NCBI GenBank assembly: GCA_900079685.1
Contig: LT599018.1
Coordinates: 1,831,528 to 1,895,527 of the forward strand
Direction of reading: 5' to 3'
Length of the DNA: 64,000 nucleotides
DNA from: an uncultured delta proteobacterium
Lineage (GTDB): Bacteria > Desulfobacterota > Desulfovibrionia > Desulfovibrionales > Desulfovibrionaceae
A program made the position numbers and the translations under genes. The notes beneath the pieces were generated by a model. That model had not been told where the DNA came from. It saw only the letters and a program-made list of their open reading frames with translations, and made no database searches. How positions within the stretch are numbered: the stretch's first letter is position 1; every line of letters begins with the position of its first letter. Below are positions 34,533-41,954 of this stretch, one piece after another.

Positions 34533-34567
34533 GGTGTTTCTCCACCCGGAGTTCCGGGATAGTCTCG

Positions 34568-35590
34568 TTATCTGACGATGACCGTCTGGCCGTCGCGCAC
34601 GGTCGCGCGGAGCTGCTTTTTGCTTTGCATATTGCGTACCGCGATGGTCTCGCCGTGGGCGCCGTCGCTTAACGCCTCGCCCGGAACGCTCAAGGTAAAA
34701 TTCTTGCCGATAAACATCATGGTGACCGGGGCGCCTTTCACCACGGTGGGGATCACCGCGACATCCGCCTGCATGATGGGCTGGCCCAGGGGCACGGGGC
34801 GCTGCATGCGCCAGGGCCCGCCGCGCCCGTCCCACACGACGCCCTTGACGTGCGCCAGGTTCTTGCGGGCAAAGGTGACCCGTTCCGGGCTGAGCACTTC
34901 GTCTTTGTTGAGCGGCACCCCGGCGCAGGGGATCTCGGTCCAGAGGTCCAGGAACACCGTGCCGGTCACGCGGCGCACCACGCTGCCGTCAATATCCCTG
35001 ACCGCGATGCGGACCGACAGCCTGCCCGGCACCAGGTCCATGGGGCCTTCCAGCTCCACGCTCTGCCCGCCCGCCGGGAGGAACAAGGACGGCGGCAGCC
35101 GGAAATCCTGGAGGGACGCTTCTCCCGGCAGGTTCCGGATCAGGGGCGTCAAGGTTTTGACCACCAGATTCCGCAGATCGTCGCCGTCAAGGACCGTTCC
35201 GCCCTGCTGGATGGTCATGGAAGCGGGATACGAGCACAGGGAGGAAAGTTCCTGGGCGTAATGGGCCATGGCCTGCTGGACCTTGGGGCGCGTCATGTTC
35301 ATGGGCTTGCCCGCGGGCGGCGACGGCCAGAGTTCCACGGCGGAAAGCTTTTGCCACAGCGCCGGGTCAATGGTGCCGATGGGCTGGGCGATTTCGCCAA
35401 GCGTCACGGTATCCCCGCGCACGACGGCGGCTTCCTTTATTTTCAGCTTCCAGCCGCCGTTGTAGAGCCCTTCGCCGAGCCCCACGGCGGGCAGCGCGGC
35501 CACAAGAGCGCACGCCATTGCCAGGGCCAGCAGCCCCCACGCCGGGCGGAAGCGCTTTCGCCGCATGCCGTCTGTCATTGCCTGATCCAT
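34568..35590 (-). CDS. flgA: Flagellar P-ring assembly chaperone FlgA
   Basis: 340 residues, with a signal sequence (LLALAMACALVAALPAVGLG) at the N-terminus. The C-terminal SAF-like domain is clear: EIPCAGVPLNKDEVLSPE, PVPLGQPIMQADV and GETIAVRNMQSKKQLRATV. The start at 35590 is chosen for the GGAGG upstream. FlgA assists FlgI assembly in the periplasm. About 100 residues longer than E. coli FlgA because of an N-terminal domain common in deltaproteobacteria. Confidence 0.9.
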   Translation of the reverse strand: MDQAMTDGMRRKRFRPAWGLLALAMACALVAALPAVGLGEGLYNGGWKLKIKEAAVVRGDTVTLGEIAQPIGTIDPALWQKLSAVELWPSPPAGKPMNMTRPKVQQAMAHYAQELSSLCSYPASMTIQQGGTVLDGDDLRNLVVKTLTPLIRNLPGEASLQDFRLPPSLFLPAGGQSVELEGPMDLVPGRLSVRIAVRDIDGSVVRRVTGTVFLDLWTEIPCAGVPLNKDEVLSPERVTFARKNLAHVKGVVWDGRGGPWRMQRPVPLGQPIMQADVAVIPTVVKGAPVTMMFIGKNFTLSVPGEALSDGAHGETIAVRNMQSKKQLRATVRDGQTVIVR

Positions 35591-35628
35591 AACCCCCTCC
35601 CTCAGTATCCTAAGCAATACGCTCAAAA

Positions 35629-36420
35629 TTACGTCCGCTTGAGCTGCACGGCTATCTGCAGCATGGAGTCCGACGTCTGGATGGATTTGGAGTTCATTTC
35701 ATACGCGCGCTGGCCCACGATCATGTTGACCATTTCATCCACCACTTCCACGTTGGACATTTCCAGGAAGCCCTGGGCGATGGTGCCCACGTTGTCTTCG
35801 CCGGGAACGCCTTCGGTTTCGTCGCCGGAAGCTTCCGTGGGCGAATAGAGGTTGCGGCCCCGCGAATCGAGACCCGCCGGGTTGATGAAGGTATAGAGCG
35901 GGATATCCGCGGCGGCCAGTTCCTCGCCGTTGGAATCGAGCGCCGCGATGTGCCCGTTTTCAGTAACCACGATGTTCTTGGTTTCCGCGGGAACCGTGAA
36001 TTCCGGCTGCAGCACGTAGCCGTTGGACGTCACGACCGTGCCGTCCTGGTTGAGCTTGAACGCGCCGGCGCGGGTGTACATAAGCTCGCCGTTCACTTCC
36101 ACCTGGAAGAACCCGTCGCCTTCAACGGCGAGGTCCAGGGCGTTGTTGGTGTTCTGGTAGTCGCCCTGGGAAAAGAACTTGTGCACCGCCGTCGGGCGGA
36201 CGCCCAGACCCACCTGGATGCCGGTGGGGATGCGCTGATCGCCGCCGGTGCCGGTGATGGACCCGGCCATCTTGGAGGTCTGGTACATAAGGTCTTCGAA
36301 TTCCGCGCGGCTTTTTTTGAAGCCGATGGTATTCACGTTCGCCAGGTTGTGCGAAATGACGTCGATGTTGAGCTGCTGGGCCACCATGCCGGTGGCGCCT
36401 GTCCAAAGGGAACGCATCAT
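35629..36420 (-). CDS. flgG: Flagellar distal rod protein FlgG
   Basis: 263 residues, same size as E. coli FlgG (260). N-terminal motif SLWTGATGMVAQQLNIDVI with HNLANVNTIGFKKSR, then the distal-rod insertion YQTSKMAGSITGTGG, and the C-terminal SNVEVVDEMVNMIVGQRAYE and SIQTSDSMLQIAVQL. Forms the distal rod. It is preceded by flgF with a 65-base gap. Confidence 0.96.
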   Translation of the reverse strand: MMRSLWTGATGMVAQQLNIDVISHNLANVNTIGFKKSRAEFEDLMYQTSKMAGSITGTGGDQRIPTGIQVGLGVRPTAVHKFFSQGDYQNTNNALDLAVEGDGFFQVEVNGELMYTRAGAFKLNQDGTVVTSNGYVLQPEFTVPAETKNIVVTENGHIAALDSNGEELAAADIPLYTFINPAGLDSRGRNLYSPTEASGDETEGVPGEDNVGTIAQGFLEMSNVEVVDEMVNMIVGQRAYEMNSKSIQTSDSMLQIAVQLKRT

Positions 36421-36485
36421 GAGTAAATCCTCCTCGCGTAAAACGCGTTGTATCCAAAAATAGTTTACGGCCCGCCCGAGGCGGC

Positions 36486-37277
36486 TTACGCTCTTTGTCT
36501 GCCGACCTTGGTGGTAGCTTCGCGGTCGATGGCGTCGGATGTCTGCATAACCTTCTGGTACGCTTCAAACTGGCGCTGGGCTTCGATCATGTTCACCATC
36601 TCGTAGACCGCGTCCACGTTGGCGGATTCCAAAAAGCCCTGCGCCACCCAGGTCCGGTTGGGATCGACCTCAACTTCCGCCACGGCCGCGCCCTCGCGGG
36701 CCCGGTACATGTTCGACCCCACCTTTTCCAGATTCGCCAGATTGTCGACGGTCACGATCTGGATCTGCCCCACCAGTTCCTCGTCCGCGAACACACGGCC
36801 GTTTTCGGCGATCACGATGTTTTTCGTGCCCTGCGGGATGGTGATTTCCCCGCCCTCGCTCGTGACCGGCCAGCCCCGCTCGTTGACGATGGTGCCGTTC
36901 TGGTTGATCGTGAAATGCCCGTTACGGGTGTATTGCTCCCCGTCCGGGGTAGCCACCTTGAAAAATCCCTCGCCGCTGATGGCAAGATCAAGCGGGGCGC
37001 TGGTAACCTTCATCCCGCCCTGTTGGAAATCCGTCACGCTGGTTGCGATACGGGTCCGGGAAAGGTGCTGCGGATCCGGAAAAAACTTTTTATCCCGGAT
37101 GCTTGCAACGGGCTCCATGATATGGTCGTGGGCATACAGAAGCATGGTGTCCTTAAAGGCCAAAAGGTCCCGTTTATAGCCCGTGGTGTTCACGTTCGCC
37201 AAATTGTTGGCGATGCTGTTCACCCGGTGTTCGTTGCTCAGAGCGCCGAAAAGCGCGCTGTACATAGCATTATCCAT
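36486..37277 (-). CDS. flgF: Flagellar proximal rod protein FlgF
   Basis: 263 residues with YSALFGALSNEHRVNSIANNLANVNTTGYK split at its N-terminus as usual, and C-terminal ESANVDAVYEMVNMIEAQRQ with the QTSDAIDREATTKVG end. First gene of the operon. Preceded by AGGAGG and a sigma-54 promoter. The central sequence (HLSRTRIATSVTDFQQGGMK) agrees with FlgF. Confidence 0.93.
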   Translation of the reverse strand: MDNAMYSALFGALSNEHRVNSIANNLANVNTTGYKRDLLAFKDTMLLYAHDHIMEPVASIRDKKFFPDPQHLSRTRIATSVTDFQQGGMKVTSAPLDLAISGEGFFKVATPDGEQYTRNGHFTINQNGTIVNERGWPVTSEGGEITIPQGTKNIVIAENGRVFADEELVGQIQIVTVDNLANLEKVGSNMYRAREGAAVAEVEVDPNRTWVAQGFLESANVDAVYEMVNMIEAQRQFEAYQKVMQTSDAIDREATTKVGRQRA

Positions 37278-37328
37278 CAGTGCCTCCTCAAGCCGTCCGG
37301 TTTCCCTCCCGTGGCTTGCCCGTTGTTA

Positions 37329-37344
37329 TGCAAGTGGCGGGCCA
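37329..37344 (-). promoter_or_regulatory. Sigma-54 promoter of the flg operon
   Basis: Minus strand TGGCCCG-CCAC-TTGCA matches the consensus TGGCACG-N4-TTGCW with one mismatch, with GG and GC ten bases apart. It lies about 52 bases before flgF. It fits the class II flagellar operon being sigma-54/FlrC-type controlled. Confidence 0.8.
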
Positions 37345-37400
37345 AGTTTGTTTTTGGGATCTTTGGCTTGTGGCGGAATACGTTTGCACCGTTTGCACGC

Positions 37401-37437
37401 AAAAAACGGAGAGGCCCCCGTAACCAGGAGCCTCTCC
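37401..37437 (-). terminator. cfa terminator
   Basis: On the minus strand GGAGAGGC pairs with GCCTCTCC across 14 bases, followed by GTTTTTTG. It ends cfa transcription before the flg operon promoter. Confidence 0.88.
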
Positions 37438-37458
37438 TCTCTTTTCTCTCCAAAAGAC

Positions 37459-38709
37459 TTATTTCACGGTATAAATATGCTCCAAGGTCATGGGCAAATC
37501 GTCATTGATACCCTTACTGAAAACAAACTGGTGCACATCCAGATCGCCGATGGCGAGAAACGCGGACGCCATCCGCAAATACAGCCCCCACATCCGGACA
37601 AAAGCCTGGCCGAACATAGCCCGAACCTTGGCCACCACCTCGGGCTTGCTGAAATTGTCGTACCAGGCGTCCAGCGTCTTCACGTAATGGCGGCGCAAGC
37701 TCTCCGCGTGCAACAGATGCAAATCGTGCTCGGGCAACCGCGCGACAACCTCGGTCACCGCCGGGATATGGCCGCCGGGGAAAATGTGTTTGGCAATCCA
37801 GGGGTCGGTCTCCCCGGGCTTGTTCTTGGTCAGGGTATGCAGAAGGGATACGCCGCCGGTTTTGAGGAGCGAGCGGACCTTGCCGAAATAGTCACCGTAA
37901 TGTTCCTTGCCCACGTGCTCGAACATGCCCACGCTCACGACCCGGTCGAACTGTTCCGCCTGGTCCAGTTCAAGGTAGTTGCACAGCCGCACGCCGCAGA
38001 TTCCGGTCAGGCCGTGTTCCTCATAGCGTTGCCTGACGGCGGCGGCCTGCTCCTCGCTGAGGGTGACGGCCAGCACCCTGGCCCCGTAGTCTTTTGCCGC
38101 GCGTATGGAAAGCCCGCCCCAGCCGCAGCCGATATCCAGCACCCGCATGCCCGGTTCCATGTGCAGCTTGCGCAGGACAAGGTCGAGCTTCTGTTGCTGG
38201 GCCGTGGCCAGATCGTCGGCCGCGTCGCGGAAATAGGCGCAGGAATAGCTGGCAGTCGGTTTGTCCAGCCAGAGGGCGAAAAAGTCGTTGCCGAGGTCGT
38301 AATGGGCCGCGATGTCCTTTTTTTGCTGGGCCAAGCTGCGCGCGGTCGAGGACAGCGCGGCGACGGCCCTGGACATGATCGTGTTTTTCAGGGTCGCGAC
38401 GCCCGAATCAAGCGCCGCGTCGAGCGCCCTGGCCACGGCGTGGAACGATCCGGCGATGTCGATTTCCCCCCGCATGTAGCTTTCGCCGAAAAAAAGGGAG
38501 GGGGAGGCGAGCAGATCAAGCAGGCCGGGCTCTTTCCGGAAATCGATCGTGAACTCCGGTTCCCCGTGCCCGTATACGGCGCGCGTCCCGTCCCAGTATG
38601 TCACGGCAAAGGCCGGATCGCGCACGGAAGAAAAAAAGGTGTCCAATAAAGAGCGTTTACTCAAAAATTTGTCGTGGGCCGACCGCGTGGATTCATTCAC
38701 TGTGGTCAT
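37459..38709 (-). CDS. cfa: Cyclopropane-fatty-acyl-phospholipid synthase
   Basis: 416 residues. S-adenosylmethionine-binding motif MRVLDIGCGWGGLSIRAA sits at about residue 176 and is preceded by AHYDLGNDFFALWLDKP and SYSCAYFRDA typical of Cfa, with SVGMFEHVGKEHYGDYF after. The enzyme adds a methylene to unsaturated fatty acid chains of membrane lipids in stationary phase or stress. AGGAGG precedes the start. Not an operon. Confidence 0.94.
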   Translation of the reverse strand: MTTVNESTRSAHDKFLSKRSLLDTFFSSVRDPAFAVTYWDGTRAVYGHGEPEFTIDFRKEPGLLDLLASPSLFFGESYMRGEIDIAGSFHAVARALDAALDSGVATLKNTIMSRAVAALSSTARSLAQQKKDIAAHYDLGNDFFALWLDKPTASYSCAYFRDAADDLATAQQQKLDLVLRKLHMEPGMRVLDIGCGWGGLSIRAAKDYGARVLAVTLSEEQAAAVRQRYEEHGLTGICGVRLCNYLELDQAEQFDRVVSVGMFEHVGKEHYGDYFGKVRSLLKTGGVSLLHTLTKNKPGETDPWIAKHIFPGGHIPAVTEVVARLPEHDLHLLHAESLRRHYVKTLDAWYDNFSKPEVVAKVRAMFGQAFVRMWGLYLRMASAFLAIGDLDVHQFVFSKGINDDLPMTLEHIYTVK

Positions 38710-38847
38710 GGCAACCTCCTGACACTGTAGTCATTTTTTTTGCTGCATATGGCTCCGTTACGTAAAATGGTATTCCGCCGAGAACAGTTCATCCATACCA
38801 GATATCGCGCATTGAATCCAGGTTCCCGTATTATGAATGCAAAAAAA

Positions 38848-38876
38848 GGGGGGGAGAATCTTCGATTCTCCCCCCC
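38848..38876. terminator. Palindrome copy 1 (terminator), left flank of the nested insertion
   Basis: GGGGGGGAGAATC-TTC-GATTCTCCCCCCC, a near-perfect palindrome. On the minus strand it is followed by a run of seven T, so it reads as an intrinsic terminator, probably for the adhesin gene before the insertion split them. It is the direct copy of the palindrome at 41889-41915 and so looks like a target duplication of the insertion. Confidence 0.75.
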
Positions 38877-38936
38877 ACAGACCTCTGACAAACCCCCGTT
38901 TTTTTGAGCGGGGGTTTGTTTTATTGCAGCGTTTAG

Positions 38937-40394
38937 TTATGCGGGCACTGCGGATTTTGGAGCGGAGCAAATTCTCCAAAGATGGGAAAACAAGCGGGAA
39001 AGTGTCGTTTGGGAGCGGGAAAAGCCTGGGCCGCAAGGGCCGTTTGACCGCTCCCAGATGCGCAGGGCTATTTTCTTCATGTTCTGGCAGGCGGCGGACA
39101 AGAGGCATTGCATCTGGACCTTCGCAAGGCCTCGGAAGCGGGCGTAGCGATGCCCATGTAATTCCTTGCCGTCGGCAAAGCTCCGCTCCACTGTCTCCTT
39201 ACGGCGTTTGTAGATGGCTTTGCCTTTGTCCTCGTAGCGATATTCGTTGATTATATCTTTATATTCCTGCCAGATATGGCGCGTTACTGCTTTGGTATGG
39301 TTGCGACTGGCGGTGCATTGCCCGAGAAGGGAGCAGTTGCGGCAAACGGACGGGTCCGAGACATATTCACGGTAACCGTCCCGGGTCGTTGTCCTATAGC
39401 GCAGGACTCGGTTTTGCGGGCAGAGCTGGCAGTCACAAGTCTCATCATAGACAAAATCCCTTTTGCGCAGGTAACCCGCGCGGTGTGTGGGGCGGCTGTA
39501 CCCGATGACTCCATAAATATCTCTTTCCACAAGGCCTTTGCAGATATGGGGAGTGAAGTAGGCTGCATCAAGGCCTGCGGACTCGACGTTGAAACCAAAA
39601 CGCTTCCGTTGGCGATCAAGGCGGGAGAGGTAGGGCTGAGAGTCATGCACATTGCCGGGGGTAACGAAACTGTCGGTTATGATGCCGCAGATTCCGTCCA
39701 CGGTACGGTGATCCAGATAGAAAAAACCCTTGGGTTTGCCCTCGCGCACCATATACCCGCTGTCCGGGTCCGTGGTGCTGACCTTGATTTCCTTGGTTTC
39801 CGGAGTCTCATCGCGGGGCGGCAAAGGCTTTTTGCCATGCTTGCGGCGGTCTTCATCAATGTCCCGGTCAAGTTCCTCCACATAATCGCGTACGGATTTG
39901 AGCACCTGGGCCTTGTCATATTTTCCCTTGTTGGCACTGGCTTTCAGGTGGGTTGAATCGGTGTACAGCGTTTTGCCGTCCACCATCTTGCGCTTTATGG
40001 CCTGGAGCACAATCTCGTCAAAAATTTCCTGGTAAACCGGGCTGTCATTGAAACGCCTGCGGCGGTTTTGGCTGAAGGTGCTGGCGTGGGGGATTTTGTC
40101 GGTGAGAGTAAAGCCGAGAAACCAACGATATGCGACATTGACTTCGATTTCGCGAATCAACTGTTGCTCGCTGCGAATGCCGAACAAATACCCAATAAAA
40201 AGCATCTTGAATAGCACAACCGGATCAACTGCCGGCCTGCCGTTATCGGGACAGTATCTATCTTTGACCTTGTCATAGATGAATCTGAAGTCGATAGCCT
40301 TGTCGATTTTACGAAGAAGATGTTCTTTAGGCACGAGTTGCTCGATATATACCAGTTCCATCATGCCTTGCTGTTCGGTTTTGCGCTTTATCAT
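38937..40394 (-). CDS. IS1182 family transposase
   Basis: 485 residues. N-terminal DUF772-like domain (LVPKEHLLRKIDKAIDF, RPAVDPVVLFKMLFIGYLFG), then the DDE core: TDSTHLKASANK (first D), GLDAAYFTPH (second D) and KETVERSFADGKELHGHRYA (E). A cysteine-rich insertion CDCQLCPQNRV with CRNCSLLGQC lies between second D and E. Full length and without internal stops, so possibly active. The C-terminal tail after residue 440 is unusually Ser/Arg-rich. Confidence 0.93.
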   Translation of the reverse strand: MIKRKTEQQGMMELVYIEQLVPKEHLLRKIDKAIDFRFIYDKVKDRYCPDNGRPAVDPVVLFKMLFIGYLFGIRSEQQLIREIEVNVAYRWFLGFTLTDKIPHASTFSQNRRRRFNDSPVYQEIFDEIVLQAIKRKMVDGKTLYTDSTHLKASANKGKYDKAQVLKSVRDYVEELDRDIDEDRRKHGKKPLPPRDETPETKEIKVSTTDPDSGYMVREGKPKGFFYLDHRTVDGICGIITDSFVTPGNVHDSQPYLSRLDRQRKRFGFNVESAGLDAAYFTPHICKGLVERDIYGVIGYSRPTHRAGYLRKRDFVYDETCDCQLCPQNRVLRYRTTTRDGYREYVSDPSVCRNCSLLGQCTASRNHTKAVTRHIWQEYKDIINEYRYEDKGKAIYKRRKETVERSFADGKELHGHRYARFRGLAKVQMQCLLSAACQNMKKIALRIWERSNGPCGPGFSRSQTTLSRLFSHLWRICSAPKSAVPA

Positions 40395-40520
40395 GGAGAT
40401 ATAAAAACAAAATCCCGGCTAAAAGGCCAGGACTTTGTCAAGGGTACGCTCGCTCCGGCGTTTAACGGCGGGAATGAATCCCGCCTACGCCTACGCGGCG
40501 GGCCGCTGCCAAAGAGGTAT

Positions 40521-41864
40521 ATGGCCCCGCCTTGAGGTCAAGAGCTTTCTTTATCGGAATTCAACGAGTTCGGATGCAAACGTATATCCGGCGTCGTAAG
40601 CGCCTTTATGGGAATCCGCGCTTTCGGTCCTTATCGACTTTGCGGCATCGTTGTGCCTACTCTTTGGTCAGGTTCTCCGAAAGCAGGTCCGACCGTTTTT
40701 TCCATAATTACTGCTCGTGCACCCTCTGGGGAAATTCACATACCCAAGAAAAATAGTTTTTCTTTATTGGGAAAACTCAAATCGCGAGTTTCTGGTCAGC
40801 ATGCACCAAGCTATGCGGGCAAGTTTGTTGGCAAGAGCCACAGTCGCCTTGTGCACCCCACGCCGTGAAACGATGTCCGCAAGCCAGGCGGCAAGTTTAC
40901 CCTGTCTCACAATCGGATTACCTGCGAGGAAAGAGCGGAGCACTGAACGACTGCAATGGATCAACAGCGTTCGCAGATAACAGTCACCACGCTTATGGAT
41001 GCCCAGAAGTCTGCTTTTGCCGCCACTTGAATGCTGGCGTGGCGTCAGGCCAAGAAAAGCGGCAAAGCTGCGACTTTTCTTGAAATCCCGCGCTACCCCT
41101 TCCAAGGCAAGCAGAGAGGTGGCCGTCAGCAAGCCTATGCCAGGAACGGCACGCAAGCGTTGGCACAGATTATTGTCGGCGGCCAATTTTTTTAGAGAAT
41201 CTTCGGATTGTTTGATCTGTTTTTCCAGATGTATGAAGTGCTCGTATTGCATTCCCAAAAGGTTTCGCATCAAGCCGGAGAGGGCATTTTCTTCATCGCC
41301 GAGGACAGCAGGCAACGCCGAGCAAATATTGCGTATTCCCTGCTTCACGGCAATGCCATTATCCAAAAGCAAGGCGCGGATCCGGTTGGCCGTGGCTGTA
41401 CGCTCTTTCACCAAGCCCTGGCGTACGCGGTGAATTGATTGAATATCAGCTTCGCGTTGCGATTTAAGGGCCACAAAGCGCATATGAGGTCGCTGTGCCG
41501 CTTCACAGATCGCGGCAGCGTCATTGGCGTCGTTTTTCCCACCAATACGGAACGGAGCCACATAGCGCGGGTGTATAATTTTAACGGTGTGCCCATAGGA
41601 AGCGATACATCTCCCCCAATAATGGGATGTGCCACACGCCTCCATGGCAACCACGCAAGCGGGAAGTTTGGCGAAAAACTCAGCCAGCGAATCGCGATGG
41701 ATATTTTTACTTACAACGCATCTGCCATTGGCGTTGACGCCGTATACGCGAAAAATGTTCTTTGCCAGATCAAGACCGATAGTGCTAATCGTCTTCATGG
41801 GGTGGCCTCCTTGCAAGGTGTTTGGGTATACCTATGCATGCCCGATTTTTTCGGGCGGGGCCAT
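40521..41864. mobile_element. IS110/IS1111-type insertion sequence
   Basis: Subterminal inverted repeats ATGGCCCCGCCT (40521-40532) and GGGCGGGGCCAT (41853-41864; 11 of 12 paired) bracket the transposase gene, giving a unit of about 1.34 kb. Downstream of the transposase (40533-40763 on the plus map) is a non-coding stretch of about 230 bases, where IS1111-group elements carry their bridge RNA. Exact ends cannot be fixed because this family makes no clear target duplication. Confidence 0.7.
40764..41798 (-). CDS. IS110 family (IS1111 group) transposase
   Basis: 344 residues from the ATG at 41798, with AGGAGG upstream. The RuvC-like DEDD residues are seen in GLDLAKN (D), MEACG (E) and DANDAAAICEAA (D...D), and the C-terminal Tnp20 part has RAVPGIGLLTATSLLALEG, GLTPRQHSSGGK and the serine (HCSRSVLRS). 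Intact. The family uses a bridge RNA to specify target and donor. Confidence 0.92.
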   Translation of the reverse strand: MKTISTIGLDLAKNIFRVYGVNANGRCVVSKNIHRDSLAEFFAKLPACVVAMEACGTSHYWGRCIASYGHTVKIIHPRYVAPFRIGGKNDANDAAAICEAAQRPHMRFVALKSQREADIQSIHRVRQGLVKERTATANRIRALLLDNGIAVKQGIRNICSALPAVLGDEENALSGLMRNLLGMQYEHFIHLEKQIKQSEDSLKKLAADNNLCQRLRAVPGIGLLTATSLLALEGVARDFKKSRSFAAFLGLTPRQHSSGGKSRLLGIHKRGDCYLRTLLIHCSRSVLRSFLAGNPIVRQGKLAAWLADIVSRRGVHKATVALANKLARIAWCMLTRNSRFEFSQ

Positions 41865-41888
41865 CCCATCAACTTTGTCAACGGCCTC

Positions 41889-41915
41889 GGGGGGAGAATC
41901 TTCGATTCTCCCCCC
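41889..41915. repeat. Palindrome copy 2, right flank of the nested insertion
   Basis: GGGGGGAGAATC-TTC-GATTCTCCCCCC, identical to copy 1 apart from one G/C pair fewer. On the minus strand, just after the adhesin stop, it is the first hairpin the adhesin transcript meets, but here the T tract is missing because the insertion follows. That agrees with the reading that the terminator was duplicated by insertion. Confidence 0.75.
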
Positions 41916-41954
41916 AAGACCGGCCCTTTCCGCATTCGGGCTGTCTTTTTGCCG

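Larger units (their letters stand above)
38877..41888. mobile_element. IS1182-type insertion sequence interrupted by an IS110-type element
   Basis: The 3.0-kb segment between two copies of the same palindrome. Its left end reads CAGACCTCTGACAAAC and its right end, inverted, GAGGCCGTTGACAAAG, an imperfect terminal inverted repeat of about 15 bases. The IS1182-type transposase gene runs from 38937 to 40394; the IS110-type unit (40521-41864) sits in the upstream end of the IS1182-type element. A stem ACAAACCCCCG/CGGGGGTTTGT (about 38886-38920) after the left end may end the transposase transcript. IS1182 elements are known to use palindromic targets, and a duplicated palindrome fits this. Confidence 0.7.

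Noticed and set aside
38877-41888. Composite transposon carrying cargo genes
   Set aside because: Only two transposase genes and their non-coding ends are inside; the arrangement fits one IS inserted in another.
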